Shown piece after piece: positions 52,859 to 60,968 of a stretch of DNA of 64,000 bases. The stretch lies in contig CALWNP010000003.1 of NCBI GenBank assembly GCA_944382835.1, positions 1-64,000 of the forward strand, in the 5' to 3' direction. The notes beneath the pieces were generated by a model, which worked only from the letters and a program-made list of their open reading frames with translations, had not been told where the DNA came from and made no database searches. Positions within the stretch are counted from its first letter, which is position 1, and each line of letters begins with the position of its first letter. Both the position numbers and the translations under genes were made by a program. The stretch is from an uncultured Gemmiger sp. (GTDB lineage Bacteria > Bacillota > Clostridia > Oscillospirales > Ruminococcaceae).

Positions 52859-53685
52859 AACAAAGCCTGCGGGATTATCTGGTGTTTTGCGACATGGATA
52901 ACACTCTCCTGACCGCAAAGGAGGGGATGCCTGCCTGCAACCGCACCGTTATCAAACTGTTCATCCAGCTGGGAGGGCGGTTTACCGTTGCTACAGGCCG
53001 CCCGCCGGAATCCGTCCGGGCAGCGCTGGGGGATATCGAACTGTCTCTTCCGGCCATTACCTGCAACGGGTCGCTGCTGTATGACTTTTCCCAGGAAAAG
53101 GTCCTGCGTCAGGCCGCTTTGGACCAGGAGCAGGCCAGCAATGCCATCGCTGACATTCTCAAAAAATTTCCCAAGGTCGGCGTGGAGGTGATGGCCGGGG
53201 CAGGGGAGATGTATGTGATCCATGCCAACCCTTATACCCACGCGCACCAGGTGGATGAGCACCTGTCCAGTGTGGCCTGCCCGCTGGAGTGCGTTCCGGA
53301 TGGTTGGGTCAAGGTTGTTTTTGCCTCGGACCCCGAAACCATCCGCAAACTGGGCCAGTATGCCAAGACCCGGTATTACGGACGGGAAAACTATTTCCTG
53401 GCCACCAACAGCATCTATCTCGAGATCATGCCGGCCGGTGTGGGCAAGGCATCCGGGTTGCGGGATCTGTGCACCCTGATCGGGGAACCTCTGCAAAAGA
53501 CCATTGTCATCGGAGATTATTACAACGACCTGGAAATCATGAAGACGGCCGGATATTCGGTGGCAGTGGCCAATGCACCTTCCGAGGTCAAGGCCAATGC
53601 TGACGAGGTGACCATCTGCAGCTGCAGCGAGGGCGCAGTGGGAGAATACCTGTATAAGCTGATCAACAAGATGACCAACACCTGA
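52855..53685 (+). CDS. Cof-type HAD-IIB phosphatase
   Basis: A 276-residue HAD-superfamily hydrolase. The nucleophile motif is FCDMDNTLL with D13 and D15; motif II is VATGRPP; motif IV is IGDYYNDLEIM with the acidic metal ligands. The middle ~80-190 is a C2B cap as in YidA and Cof proteins, which act on sugar phosphates, nucleotide or flavin phosphates. Translation is coupled to the upstream pseudouridine synthase gene by an ATGA overlap. Confidence 0.9.
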   Translation: MKQSLRDYLVFCDMDNTLLTAKEGMPACNRTVIKLFIQLGGRFTVATGRPPESVRAALGDIELSLPAITCNGSLLYDFSQEKVLRQAALDQEQASNAIADILKKFPKVGVEVMAGAGEMYVIHANPYTHAHQVDEHLSSVACPLECVPDGWVKVVFASDPETIRKLGQYAKTRYYGRENYFLATNSIYLEIMPAGVGKASGLRDLCTLIGEPLQKTIVIGDYYNDLEIMKTAGYSVAVANAPSEVKANADEVTICSCSEGAVGEYLYKLINKMTNT

Positions 53686-53705
53686 TAAGAAAGGTGGGTG
53701 AGCCC

Positions 53706-54176
53706 ATGCGGGTGAGCAAACTGTTCAAGCGGGACAGCGTCTTGCTGCATGCCAACGTCAATGACCTGAACGATGCGTTGGAAATCCTTGTGGAGCTGCA
53801 GGAAAACGGCGGCGTAATTACCAACGGTACGGCCTACTATAAGGCGGTCTGCGAGCGGGAACGTCTGGGCGGCACCACGGCCATCGGGGATGGTCTGGCA
53901 TTGCCCCACGCCTGCAATGCAGGGGTGGCAGCGCCGGGCATTGCAGCCCTGGGGCTGAAACAGGGCATTGACTGGGGGGCCGCCGATGGCAAACCGGTGG
54001 ATTTGATCTTCCTGGTGGCCGTTCCCCCCGATCAGCAAAGCCTGTATCTGCAAGTATTGGCGCGCATTGTCAATCTGTTGTCGGATCCGGCCCTGGTCAA
54101 GGGACTGCGCGGCGCCGCAACCAATGCGGGATTCATCGATTTGATCGGCCGCGCCGAGGCGGCACACTTCGGTTGA
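53706..54176 (+). CDS. stand-alone PTS EIIA (fructose/mannitol, PtsN-like)
   Basis: A 156-residue PTS EIIA type-2 domain. The phosphorylated histidine is H68 in LALPHACN, preceded by TTAIGDG. No EIIB, EIIC, HPr or EI gene is nearby, so a regulatory EIIA, or one serving a distant permease, is likely. ATG 53706 has AAAGGTGGG upstream; GTG 53694 is the alternative. Last gene of the sepF-to-EIIA run, closed by a terminator. Confidence 0.88.
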   Translation: MRVSKLFKRDSVLLHANVNDLNDALEILVELQENGGVITNGTAYYKAVCERERLGGTTAIGDGLALPHACNAGVAAPGIAALGLKQGIDWGAADGKPVDLIFLVAVPPDQQSLYLQVLARIVNLLSDPALVKGLRGAATNAGFIDLIGRAEAAHFG

Positions 54177-54203
54177 TTTCTGTCAAAAACCAAAAATTAC
54201 AAA

Positions 54204-54238
54204 GAGCATCCTGCCGTTGGGTGGGATGCTCCTTTTTG
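54204..54238 (+). terminator. terminator after the EIIA gene
   Basis: GAGCATCC / GGATGCTC stem (54204-54211 with 54224-54231), then CTTTTTG. Confidence 0.88.
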
Positions 54239-54362
54239 TATGAGACGTGCGCAGGTGGAAAAAATAAAATGTTAATTTTTGTGCAATACAGCCAAAAATA
54301 TAAGCGAAATTGTGAAAACTGATAAATATGGCAAAAAAATTAAACCACATTTTATACAATCT
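54239..54362. other. AT-rich intergenic stretch upstream of the ABC transporter
   Basis: Part of the 312-base gap between EIIA and the transporter. A-rich and without gene, repeat or recognisable RNA; no T-box motif. Promoter and leader lie in its downstream half. Confidence 0.6.
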
Positions 54363-54396
54363 GGGCCTTGCCGGAGGCCCAAGAGCATGCTATACT
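54363..54396 (+). promoter_or_regulatory. promoter of the TrpX-type transporter with a dyad on the -35
   Basis: TTGCCG (54368-54373), 17-base spacer, TATACT (54391-54396). The dyad GGGCCT-TGCCGG-AGGCCC (54363-54380) has 6-bp perfect arms and covers the -35, a natural repressor site. Confidence 0.55.
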
Positions 54397-54409
54397 TTAA
54401 AGCATTAAA

Positions 54410-54463
54410 CCGCAAAAGAGAAGGACGCCCTGCGAAATATACTTTTTCAGGATGCTTTTGCGG
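54410..54463 (+). ncRNA. structured leader hairpin of the transporter mRNA, candidate cis-regulatory RNA
   Basis: CCGCAAAAG (54410-54418) pairs perfectly with CTTTTGCGG (54455-54463), enclosing 36 bases that include a possible inner CCTG/CAGG pair. It starts about 7 bases after the expected transcription start and ends about 9 bases before AAGAAGGAG, so it fills the leader. It matches no riboswitch class I know. Confidence 0.4.
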
Positions 54464-54488
54464 GATTGGATAAGAAGGAGTTTTTACC

Positions 54489-55544
54489 ATGAAAAAAGCT
54501 GTATCTCTTTTGACCGCCGCATGTCTGGCGGTATCCCTGGCAGCTTGCGGCGCCACCGAAACGGCGAGCAGCTCTTCTGCCGAGAGCACTTCCAGCGCCG
54601 CCGAAAGCACTGAGGCCGCTTCCAGTGAAACCAGCGCAGCGTCGGAATCCACCGATGCTGCCGCGACTAGCTACACCATTGGCATCTGCCAGCTGATGCA
54701 GCACGATGCCCTGGATGCCGCTACCCAGGGCTTCAAGGATGCTGTCACCGAGGCGCTGGGCGATTCGGTGACCTTTGATGAGCAGAATGCACAGGGAGAT
54801 TCCAACACCTGCAGCACCATCATCAACAGTTTTGTCTCCAATGACGTGGATCTGATCCTGGCCAATGCCACAGCCGCTTTGCAGGCGGCGCAGGCCGGCA
54901 CCAACACCATCCCGGTTCTGGGCACTTCGGTGACCGAGTACGGCGTGGCGCTGGGCATCGACGATTTCTCTGGTACGGTCGGCGGCAATATCTCCGGCAC
55001 CAGTGATCTGGCCCCGCTGGATCAGCAGGCCCAGATGGTGAAGGATCTGTTCCCGGACGCCAAGACCGTCGGTCTGCTGTACTGCAGCGCCGAGGCCAAC
55101 AGCCAGTATCAGGTGGACACCGTTCGCGGTTACCTGGAGGATATGGGATATACCTGTGAGGATTACGCCTTCAGCGATTCCAACGATCTGGCCACTGTCT
55201 GCACCAGCGCGGCGGGCGCCAGCGATGTGATTTACATTCCCACCGATAACACGGCAGCCAACAACACCGAGATCATCAACAACATCTGCCAGCCCGCCGG
55301 TGTCCCGGTGGTGGCAGGCGAGGAAGGCATCTGCAAGGGCTGCGGTGTGGCCACCCTCTCCATCAGCTACTATGATCTGGGCGTTGCTACCGGTAAGATG
55401 GCAGTCAAGATCCTGACTGGTGAGTCGGATATCTCCACCATGCCCATTGAATACGCACCTGAATTCACCAAGGAATACAATCCCACCATCTGCGAAGCTC
55501 TTGGCATCACCGTTCCCGATGACTACGTTGCCATCCCCGAATAA
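54489..55544 (+). CDS. ABC transporter substrate-binding lipoprotein (TrpX-like, COG2984)
   Basis: A 351-residue lipoprotein. The signal peptide ends in LAAC with lipidated C20; a Ser/Ala/Glu/Thr-rich spacer runs to ~60; the rest is a two-lobed periplasmic-binding-like fold (YTIGICQLMQHDALDAA, ... VIYIPTDNTAANN). COG2984 proteins with this opening are linked to Trp/Tyr uptake (TrpXYZ of streptococci), but specificity here is inference. AAGAAGGAGTTTTTACC precedes ATG. The permease and ATPase genes follow after a hairpin. Confidence 0.88.
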   Translation: MKKAVSLLTAACLAVSLAACGATETASSSSAESTSSAAESTEAASSETSAASESTDAAATSYTIGICQLMQHDALDAATQGFKDAVTEALGDSVTFDEQNAQGDSNTCSTIINSFVSNDVDLILANATAALQAAQAGTNTIPVLGTSVTEYGVALGIDDFSGTVGGNISGTSDLAPLDQQAQMVKDLFPDAKTVGLLYCSAEANSQYQVDTVRGYLEDMGYTCEDYAFSDSNDLATVCTSAAGASDVIYIPTDNTAANNTEIINNICQPAGVPVVAGEEGICKGCGVATLSISYYDLGVATGKMAVKILTGESDISTMPIEYAPEFTKEYNPTICEALGITVPDDYVAIPE

Positions 55545-55556
55545 AACGAACAGCTG

Positions 55557-55597
55557 AAAAAAATCGCGGGCAGGTCTTCCCATGTCCGCGATTTTTT
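55557..55597 (+). terminator. intra-operon terminator between binding protein and permease
   Basis: AAAAAATCGCGG pairs with CCGCGATTTTTT, followed directly by GTTATAAT. It should make the binding-protein mRNA more abundant than the permease mRNA. Confidence 0.85.
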
Positions 55598-55605
55598 GTT
55601 ATAAT
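55577..55605 (+). promoter_or_regulatory. candidate internal promoter for permease and ATPase genes
   Basis: TTCCCA (55577-55582), 17-base spacer, perfect TATAAT (55600-55605), overlapping the terminator hairpin. The permease start is 37 bases further on. Confidence 0.4.
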
Positions 55606-55641
55606 TTAATAGACTATATCTAAATGAAGTGAGGGGTCTCC

Positions 55642-56571
55642 TTGAACATCGCATCTTTGTTCAACGCCATGCCCGGCGCACTCGCGCAAGGGATGATCTG
55701 GGCCATTATGGCCATTGGCGTCTACATTACCTACCGTGTGCTGGATGTGGCCGATCTGACGGTGGATGGTACATTGGGTTTGGGCGGCGCCGTCTGCATC
55801 ATGTGCATGCTGGGCGGGCTGAATGTCTGGGTCTCGATGATTCTGGCTTTTGTGGCCGGTTTGCTGGCTGGATTCGCCACCGGTTTCTTCCACACCTTTA
55901 TGGGAATACCGGTGATCCTTGCCGGTATTTTGACCCAGCTGTCGCTGTATTCGGTCAACCTGAAATTGATGGGCAAAGCCAACCAGGCCATCAATGTGGA
56001 TAAGTATGATCTGTTGGTTTCGCTGCGCTACATCAAGGATGTGCCTTTCTGGCAAAACACCATCCTGGATGTGGCCGTCATTGTGGCGCTGCTCATCGGT
56101 GTGCTGTACTGGTTCTTTGGCACCGAGTTTGGCTGCGGCGTGCGCGCCACCGGTTGCAACGGACATATGGCCCGGGCCCAGGGCATCAACACCAGCCTGA
56201 CCACCGTTTTTGGCCTGATGCTCTCCAATGGTCTGGTGGCCTTCTCGGGTGCGCTGCTTTCCCAGTATCAGGGCTTTGCGGATGTATCCATGGGTCGCGG
56301 TGCCATCGTGATCGGCCTGGCTGCTGTGGTTATCGGTGAGGCGGTCTTCAGCAAGATCTTCCACAATTTTGCCCTGAAACTGCTCAGCGTTGCGGTGGGC
56401 AGCATCATTTATTATATCGTGATGCAGGTCTGCATCTGGCTCAAGATTGACACCGACCTCCTGAAGCTGCTCAGCGCTGTTGTGGTGGCAATTTTCCTGG
56501 CAATTCCGTATTGGAAGGGAAAATATTTCAGCCGGCCTGCCGTGAAAAAGGGAGGAAAGCAAGATGCTTGA
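55642..56571 (+). CDS. ABC transporter permease (TrpY-like, COG4120)
   Basis: A 309-residue integral membrane protein with about eight hydrophobic helices and the conserved cytoplasmic segment GCGVRATGCNGHMARAQGI, which contacts the ATPase. It resembles branched-chain/sugar-type permeases with YxxxDVADLTVDGT near the N-terminus (RVLDVADLTVDGTLGLGGAV), a signature of this TrpY-like group. AAGTGAGGGGTCTCC precedes the TTG start at 55642. Overlaps the ATPase gene by 8 bases. Confidence 0.88.
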   Translation: MNIASLFNAMPGALAQGMIWAIMAIGVYITYRVLDVADLTVDGTLGLGGAVCIMCMLGGLNVWVSMILAFVAGLLAGFATGFFHTFMGIPVILAGILTQLSLYSVNLKLMGKANQAINVDKYDLLVSLRYIKDVPFWQNTILDVAVIVALLIGVLYWFFGTEFGCGVRATGCNGHMARAQGINTSLTTVFGLMLSNGLVAFSGALLSQYQGFADVSMGRGAIVIGLAAVVIGEAVFSKIFHNFALKLLSVAVGSIIYYIVMQVCIWLKIDTDLLKLLSAVVVAIFLAIPYWKGKYFSRPAVKKGGKQDA

Positions 56572-57352
56572 ACTGAAAAATATCTGCAAGACCTTCAATG
56601 CCGGCACAGTCAACGAGAAAGTGGCACTGAATGGTTTGAACCTCACTCTGGAGGATGGCGATTTTGTCACCGTCATCGGCGGCAATGGCGCTGGCAAGTC
56701 CACCATGCTCAATGCGGTGGCGGGGGTCTGGCCCATTGATATGGGACGGATTCTTATTGATGGCAAAGATATCACCCGTCTTCCGGAGCACAAACGCGCC
56801 CAGTACATTGGCCGGGTGTTCCAGGACCCGATGATGGGCACTGCAGCCACGCTGGGCATCGACGAAAATCTGGCCCTGGCCGCACGTCGTGGTAAAACCC
56901 GGACGCTGCGCAGCGGCATCACCCACAAGGAGCGGGAAGAATACCGCGAGATGCTCAAGTCTTTGGATCTGGGGCTGGAAAATCGGATGACCAGCAAGGT
57001 GGGGCTGCTGTCCGGCGGTCAGCGCCAGGCCATCACTCTGCTGATGGCGACCCTGAAAAAGCCTAAGCTGCTTTTGCTGGACGAGCACACGGCGGCGCTG
57101 GACCCCAAGACAGCGGCCAAGGTGCTGGAGCTTTCCGACCGGATTGTCCATGAAAACCATCTGACTACCCTGATGATCACCCACAACATGCGGGATGCCA
57201 TCCGGTATGGAAACCGGTTGGTGATGATGTATGAAGGCCGGATCATCTACGATGTGCGCGGCGAAGAAAAGGCTGCGCTGCAGGTTTCGGATCTGCTGGC
57301 CCGCTTTGAGCAGGTGGGCGGCGATGCCAACGACCGGATGCTGCTTTCCTGA
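56564..57352 (+). CDS. ABC transporter ATP-binding protein (TrpZ-like, COG1101)
   Basis: A 262-residue ABC ATPase. Walker A GGNGAGKS (~39-46), ABC signature LSGGQRQA, Walker B LLLLDEHTAALD and the switch His in ITHNM are all present. With the two upstream genes it forms a complete importer. AAAGGGAGGAAAGCAAG precedes ATG 56564, inside the end of the permease gene. A strong terminator follows. Confidence 0.92.
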   Translation: MLELKNICKTFNAGTVNEKVALNGLNLTLEDGDFVTVIGGNGAGKSTMLNAVAGVWPIDMGRILIDGKDITRLPEHKRAQYIGRVFQDPMMGTAATLGIDENLALAARRGKTRTLRSGITHKEREEYREMLKSLDLGLENRMTSKVGLLSGGQRQAITLLMATLKKPKLLLLDEHTAALDPKTAAKVLELSDRIVHENHLTTLMITHNMRDAIRYGNRLVMMYEGRIIYDVRGEEKAALQVSDLLARFEQVGGDANDRMLLS

Positions 57353-57365
57353 ATCATGCTCTTGC

Positions 57366-57403
57366 CCGGGGCTTTGGACGGTTGGTCCAAGGCCCCGGTT
57401 TTG
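57366..57403 (+). terminator. terminator after the ABC transporter operon
   Basis: CCGGGGC plus TTGGAC pair with GTCCAA plus GCCCCGG (57366-57379 with 57384-57398), then TTTTG. Confidence 0.93.
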
Positions 57404-57475
57404 TCAAAGTATCTTGGCTCGTTTATAGAGCCCGGAGGAAAGTGTGATGGAACAGCGCAAATTTTTGTAAAGTGA

Positions 57476-57504
57476 TTTTCAAACGCAGGAAACTATGGTA
57501 TAAT
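57476..57504 (+). promoter_or_regulatory. promoter of the HAD phosphatase gene
   Basis: TTTTCA (57476-57481), 17-base spacer, perfect TATAAT (57499-57504), 65 bases before the ATG. Confidence 0.6.
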
Positions 57505-57569
57505 AATCTGCAATGCCCTGCCCAAATACCGGAAAAAGGTCGGAAAAGGGGAAACCGGGAGGTTAAACG

Positions 57570-58217
57570 ATGGCAAGATATGACGCAGTTCTCTTTGATG
57601 TGGATGGAACCATCCTCCATTCTCAGCCGGGGATCTGGAAGACCTTTCGCCAGACTTTCCGGGAGATGGGGGTTGACCCCGATCCCATTGATCTTTCTGC
57701 CTATCTGGGACCACCGCTGCGTTGGAGCTTTGCCCAGCATTTTTCCCGCGAGGAAGATGTGGAGCGGGCGGTAAGCATTTACCGTGATCGCTACGCCAAG
57801 GACGGCATTCATGTTTGCCAGCTGTTTGACGGGGTGGAGCAGATGCTGAAAACCCTGCATGATGCCGGGATCTTTCTGGCCACGGCCACCTGCAAGCCGG
57901 TGGAGGTTGCCCGAAGCATTTTGACCGAACAAAAGGTGGCATCCTACTTTACCATTCTTGGCGGTGCCAGCATGGACAACAGCGTGGATACCAAAACCGC
58001 GGTGATCCGGCAGGTGCTGCAGGACCCGCGTTTGCAGGGAAAACGGATTCTGATGGTGGGAGATCGCCGGGATGATCTGCAGGGAGCGCAGGACTGCGGT
58101 CTGCCTGCTGCGGCGGTTCTGTACGGCTATGGAAGCCTTTCCGAGCTGGAACCCTTCCATCCGGTCCTGCTGGCAAAGGACTGCCCCACACTGACCCATT
58201 ACATCTTAGACCGATAA
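57570..58217 (+). CDS. HAD-IA family phosphatase (phosphoglycolate phosphatase-like)
   Basis: A 215-residue HAD hydrolase. The nucleophile motif LFDVDGT gives D10 and D12, a helical C1 cap spans ~18-85, motif II is ATATCKP and motif IV VGDRRDDL. This is the Gph/PhnX-like subgroup, acting on small phosphates; the substrate is unknown. CGGGAGGTTAAACG precedes ATG. Followed after 19 bases by the SGNH-like membrane-anchored protein. Confidence 0.9.
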   Translation: MARYDAVLFDVDGTILHSQPGIWKTFRQTFREMGVDPDPIDLSAYLGPPLRWSFAQHFSREEDVERAVSIYRDRYAKDGIHVCQLFDGVEQMLKTLHDAGIFLATATCKPVEVARSILTEQKVASYFTILGGASMDNSVDTKTAVIRQVLQDPRLQGKRILMVGDRRDDLQGAQDCGLPAAAVLYGYGSLSELEPFHPVLLAKDCPTLTHYILDR

Positions 58218-58236
58218 CGGAGGTACCATACGAGCA

Positions 58237-59934
58237 ATGAGCCCCAATCGTTCCAGAGCCTCTTTCAGCCCCAAGCAGCGCAAGGCCTGTGTGGTCTTGT
58301 TGTGTTGCCTGCTGGCCATCATTATCACCTGTGTCCTGGCATGGATATTGCCTGGCAAGCTGCACCTGGGCACCAAGGAAGGAGACTATGATCCGTCTTT
58401 GTACCCGGTAGATACCACCTTGGGGGCGGTGCTCACCAAGACCAGCGATGCCGGAGCAGACTATCTCTCCTCGACGGTGTTTGTGGGGGATCAGTTCACC
58501 CAGAGCATCCAGAGCAGCAACCAGATTACCTTCGATCAGTTTGCGGGCGGGGAAGGTCTTTCCCTGTCCAATGTGCTGCGCCAGGGCTGTGTCTATTTTG
58601 AGGGCGACGGCACGGCCTATACTGTGGCCCAGGCACTGGCCATGATGAAACCCCGCCGGGTGGTGGTGACCCTGGGCAGCAATGACCTGGGCGGAACCTA
58701 CACCGCTGATTCTTTTGTGCAGGATTACAAACAATTCCTGGGGGCAATCAACTCGGCTTACCCTTACTGCGACATCATTGTGAACAGTATCCCACCGGTG
58801 GCCGAAACATCGGACAATGCCGCCAAGACCCAGCTTCTGATTGACCAGTTCAACCAGGCGCTGGCGGTGATGTGCAACGATGCAGGCTATAAATTCCTCA
58901 ACAGCGCCGAGGTCCTCAAAGAACAGTCGGGCTATGCGGAGGATGCTTACCTCAACAGCAACGGAAAGGGGTTCAGCGGCGCGGGTGTCAACACCCTGCT
59001 GGACTATTTCAAGACCCACAGCTATGAGACCGAGGACCGCCGGCCGGATACCGACAACGTTCCCAAGCGGACTGCCCAGGCTTCGACCCAGGCCAGCCCC
59101 ACACCCACTGCTACGCCCAACAACCATACAGTGACCTATCAGGTGGAAGAAGGCAAAGGCACCCTCACTGGCAACGGTCAGTCCGGGGTAACCAAGATTG
59201 AGTTTGAAACCGGGGACCGCACCACTGTTTCGGTGACCGCAGTGGCGGCAGACGGATACGCCTTCTACAAATGGAGCGACAATGTCACCACGGCGGAGCG
59301 GTATGATATTGTTACCCAGGATCTTTCGGTCACCGCCATGTTCAACGATGCCCGTGTAGAGCTCACCTTGGATCAGGGAGATGCCACCATCAATGCCGGT
59401 GACAGCATTACCTACAATGCTACCGTCAAACTGGGGGGCAAAGACTACGACAACAGCGGCGTCCAGTGGGCGGTCAATAATGAGCTGGAAGCGACTGCTG
59501 GCTCCTTCACCTTCACACCCTCCGCGGCGGGTACCTATACCCTCAAAGCTGGCATCGAGATCAATGGCACCTATCAATCGGTGACGGCAACTGTGACAGT
59601 CAATGCAGTTACAGCGACGCTGAACATTGTAGGACCCTCCAGCATGCAGGTGGGCAACAGCGCAACCCTGAGCGCCAGCGGGGAAAACATTGTCGGTGAC
59701 ATCGTCTGGTCCTGCGATCAGCAGCCGGGATGGAGTGCCACGGGCAGCCAGGTACAGTTTACGGCCCAGAGCGTGGGAACCTACACCATCCGCGCCAAGA
59801 ACAACGGCGGAGAAGCGCAGTTTAACCTTGTGGTAACAGAGGCATCCGCCCAGAGTACGCCGGCACCGGCCACCACCCCCGCACCCACCCCAACGCCCAC
59901 ACCGGTGTCGGGCAGCACCGATATTCAGCTGTGA
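58237..59934 (+). CDS. membrane-anchored SGNH-like protein with InlB-type and Ig-like repeats, active site lost
   Basis: A 565-residue surface protein. One N-terminal helix (~17-38) anchors it outside. Residues ~75-270 have the SGNH/GDSL hydrolase layout, but block I reads FVGDQF with Gln86 where the catalytic Ser belongs, and the C-terminal Asp-x-x-His is absent (AYLNSNGKGFS); block III GSND (147-150) is kept. Next come a Thr/Pro linker, a divergent InlB-like repeat (~292-372, YAFYKWSDN), two Ig/Big-like beta domains (~376-450, ~455-530) and a Thr/Pro-rich C-terminus without LPXTG. AACGGAGGTACCATACGAGCA precedes ATG (spacing long). It may bind glycans rather than cut them. Confidence 0.75.
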   Translation: MSPNRSRASFSPKQRKACVVLLCCLLAIIITCVLAWILPGKLHLGTKEGDYDPSLYPVDTTLGAVLTKTSDAGADYLSSTVFVGDQFTQSIQSSNQITFDQFAGGEGLSLSNVLRQGCVYFEGDGTAYTVAQALAMMKPRRVVVTLGSNDLGGTYTADSFVQDYKQFLGAINSAYPYCDIIVNSIPPVAETSDNAAKTQLLIDQFNQALAVMCNDAGYKFLNSAEVLKEQSGYAEDAYLNSNGKGFSGAGVNTLLDYFKTHSYETEDRRPDTDNVPKRTAQASTQASPTPTATPNNHTVTYQVEEGKGTLTGNGQSGVTKIEFETGDRTTVSVTAVAADGYAFYKWSDNVTTAERYDIVTQDLSVTAMFNDARVELTLDQGDATINAGDSITYNATVKLGGKDYDNSGVQWAVNNELEATAGSFTFTPSAAGTYTLKAGIEINGTYQSVTATVTVNAVTATLNIVGPSSMQVGNSATLSASGENIVGDIVWSCDQQPGWSATGSQVQFTAQSVGTYTIRAKNNGGEAQFNLVVTEASAQSTPAPATTPAPTPTPTPVSGSTDIQL

Positions 59935-59985
59935 GCGGAACCTCCTTCTTCCAAGGGGCATACCCTGGAATGGGAGGTGCTGGAA

Positions 59986-60126
59986 ATGTTTTTCTATGAC
60001 TGTGAGAAGGGATTTGTCCCTGACAACGGACAGGATGACGTGACCGACGGTACGGTGGAAAACTATGATTTCAATTGGGACGAGGCTCCCCGGACCCAAT
60101 CGCCCCAGACAGAGGGACAGGAGTAA
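59986..60126 (+). CDS. 46-residue acidic ORF, unknown function
   Basis: A short frame from ATG 59986 to TAA 60126, with GGGAGGTG seven bases upstream, in a same-strand operon context. The product (MFFYDCEKGF... to ...TEGQE) is strongly acidic (about 12 Asp/Glu, 2 Lys/Arg) and aromatic-rich with no helix that could span a membrane. It fills nearly all of the 194-base gap between the SGNH-like gene and the YjjG-like gene, and its stop is two bases before the next ATG, which supports translation. Confidence 0.5.
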   Translation: MFFYDCEKGFVPDNGQDDVTDGTVENYDFNWDEAPRTQSPQTEGQE

Positions 60127-60128
60127 AA

Positions 60129-60878
60129 ATGGCGATTTATACTTGTTTGTTATTGGACATCGACAATACCCTGCTGGACTTTGATGCTGCGGAACGGCAG
60201 GCACTGACCGAAACCCTGGAGCATTACGAATTGCCCTGCGACGCGGCGGTGCTGGATACCTACCATCAGATCAACCGCCAGCTGTGGGACAGTCTAGCCA
60301 AAGGGCAGCTGAGCAAGAACAAACTGTTTTCCATTCGGTTTGCCCGCTTCCTTCAGGCGTTGGGATTGCCGGACAATGGCAAATCCCGGGAGATGAATGA
60401 TTATTACGAGGATCAGCTCTCCACCCATGCGGATCTGATCCCCGGTGCATTGAATTTCCTGGAGGAGATCAGCGAGGTGGCAACCCTGGCCACCGTCTCC
60501 AACGGTGCTACCAAGGTGCAGCAGGCCCGGATTGCCGCTTCCGGTATCGATCAATTCATGGACGGCATCTATATTTCGGAAAAGATGGGGGCGGCCAAAC
60601 CCTCGGCCAAACTCTATGATATGGTTCTGAAGGATCTGGGCATTGACAATCGCAGCCGGGTCCTGATGGTGGGGGACGACCTTCTGGCGGACATCAAGGG
60701 TGGCAAAAATGCCGGCCTGGATACCTGCTGGGTCAATTTCACCGGTGCCGAAAACAAGACGGAAATCCAACCCAAGTACACCATCCATTCCTATGAGGAA
60801 TTGTACCGCATTGTGATGGAACCGGAAGAGTTGGAAAATATCGGCGTGCGCAATCGCCGCCATCAAAACGATCTGTAA
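60129..60878 (+). CDS. YjjG-like HAD nucleotidase
   Basis: A 249-residue HAD hydrolase of the YjjG group (noncanonical pyrimidine nucleotidase; house-cleaning of modified nucleotides). Nucleophile motif LLLDIDNTLLDF with D10 and D12; a five-helix C1 cap; motif II ATVSNGA; Lys in GAAKPSA; motif IV VGDDLLADIKG. ATG 60129 has AGGAG five bases upstream; a longer frame from 60075 would overlap the acidic ORF. Third HAD protein in the window. Confidence 0.9.
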   Translation: MAIYTCLLLDIDNTLLDFDAAERQALTETLEHYELPCDAAVLDTYHQINRQLWDSLAKGQLSKNKLFSIRFARFLQALGLPDNGKSREMNDYYEDQLSTHADLIPGALNFLEEISEVATLATVSNGATKVQQARIAASGIDQFMDGIYISEKMGAAKPSAKLYDMVLKDLGIDNRSRVLMVGDDLLADIKGGKNAGLDTCWVNFTGAENKTEIQPKYTIHSYEELYRIVMEPEELENIGVRNRRHQNDL

Positions 60879-60906
60879 GACCGGGCTGCCTGCCAGCCCG
60901 GGTGGA

Positions 60907-60943
60907 ATGCCGCTGCTGGTTTCCTGGCAGCGGCATCCTTTTG
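60907..60943 (+). terminator. terminator after the YjjG-like gene
   Basis: 10-bp stem ATGCCGCTGC / GCAGCGGCAT with a 10-base loop, then CCTTTTG. A second small hairpin lies just upstream (CGGGCT/AGCCCG). Confidence 0.8.
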
Positions 60944-60968
60944 ACAAAACGAAAAAGGTGTTAAGGAT

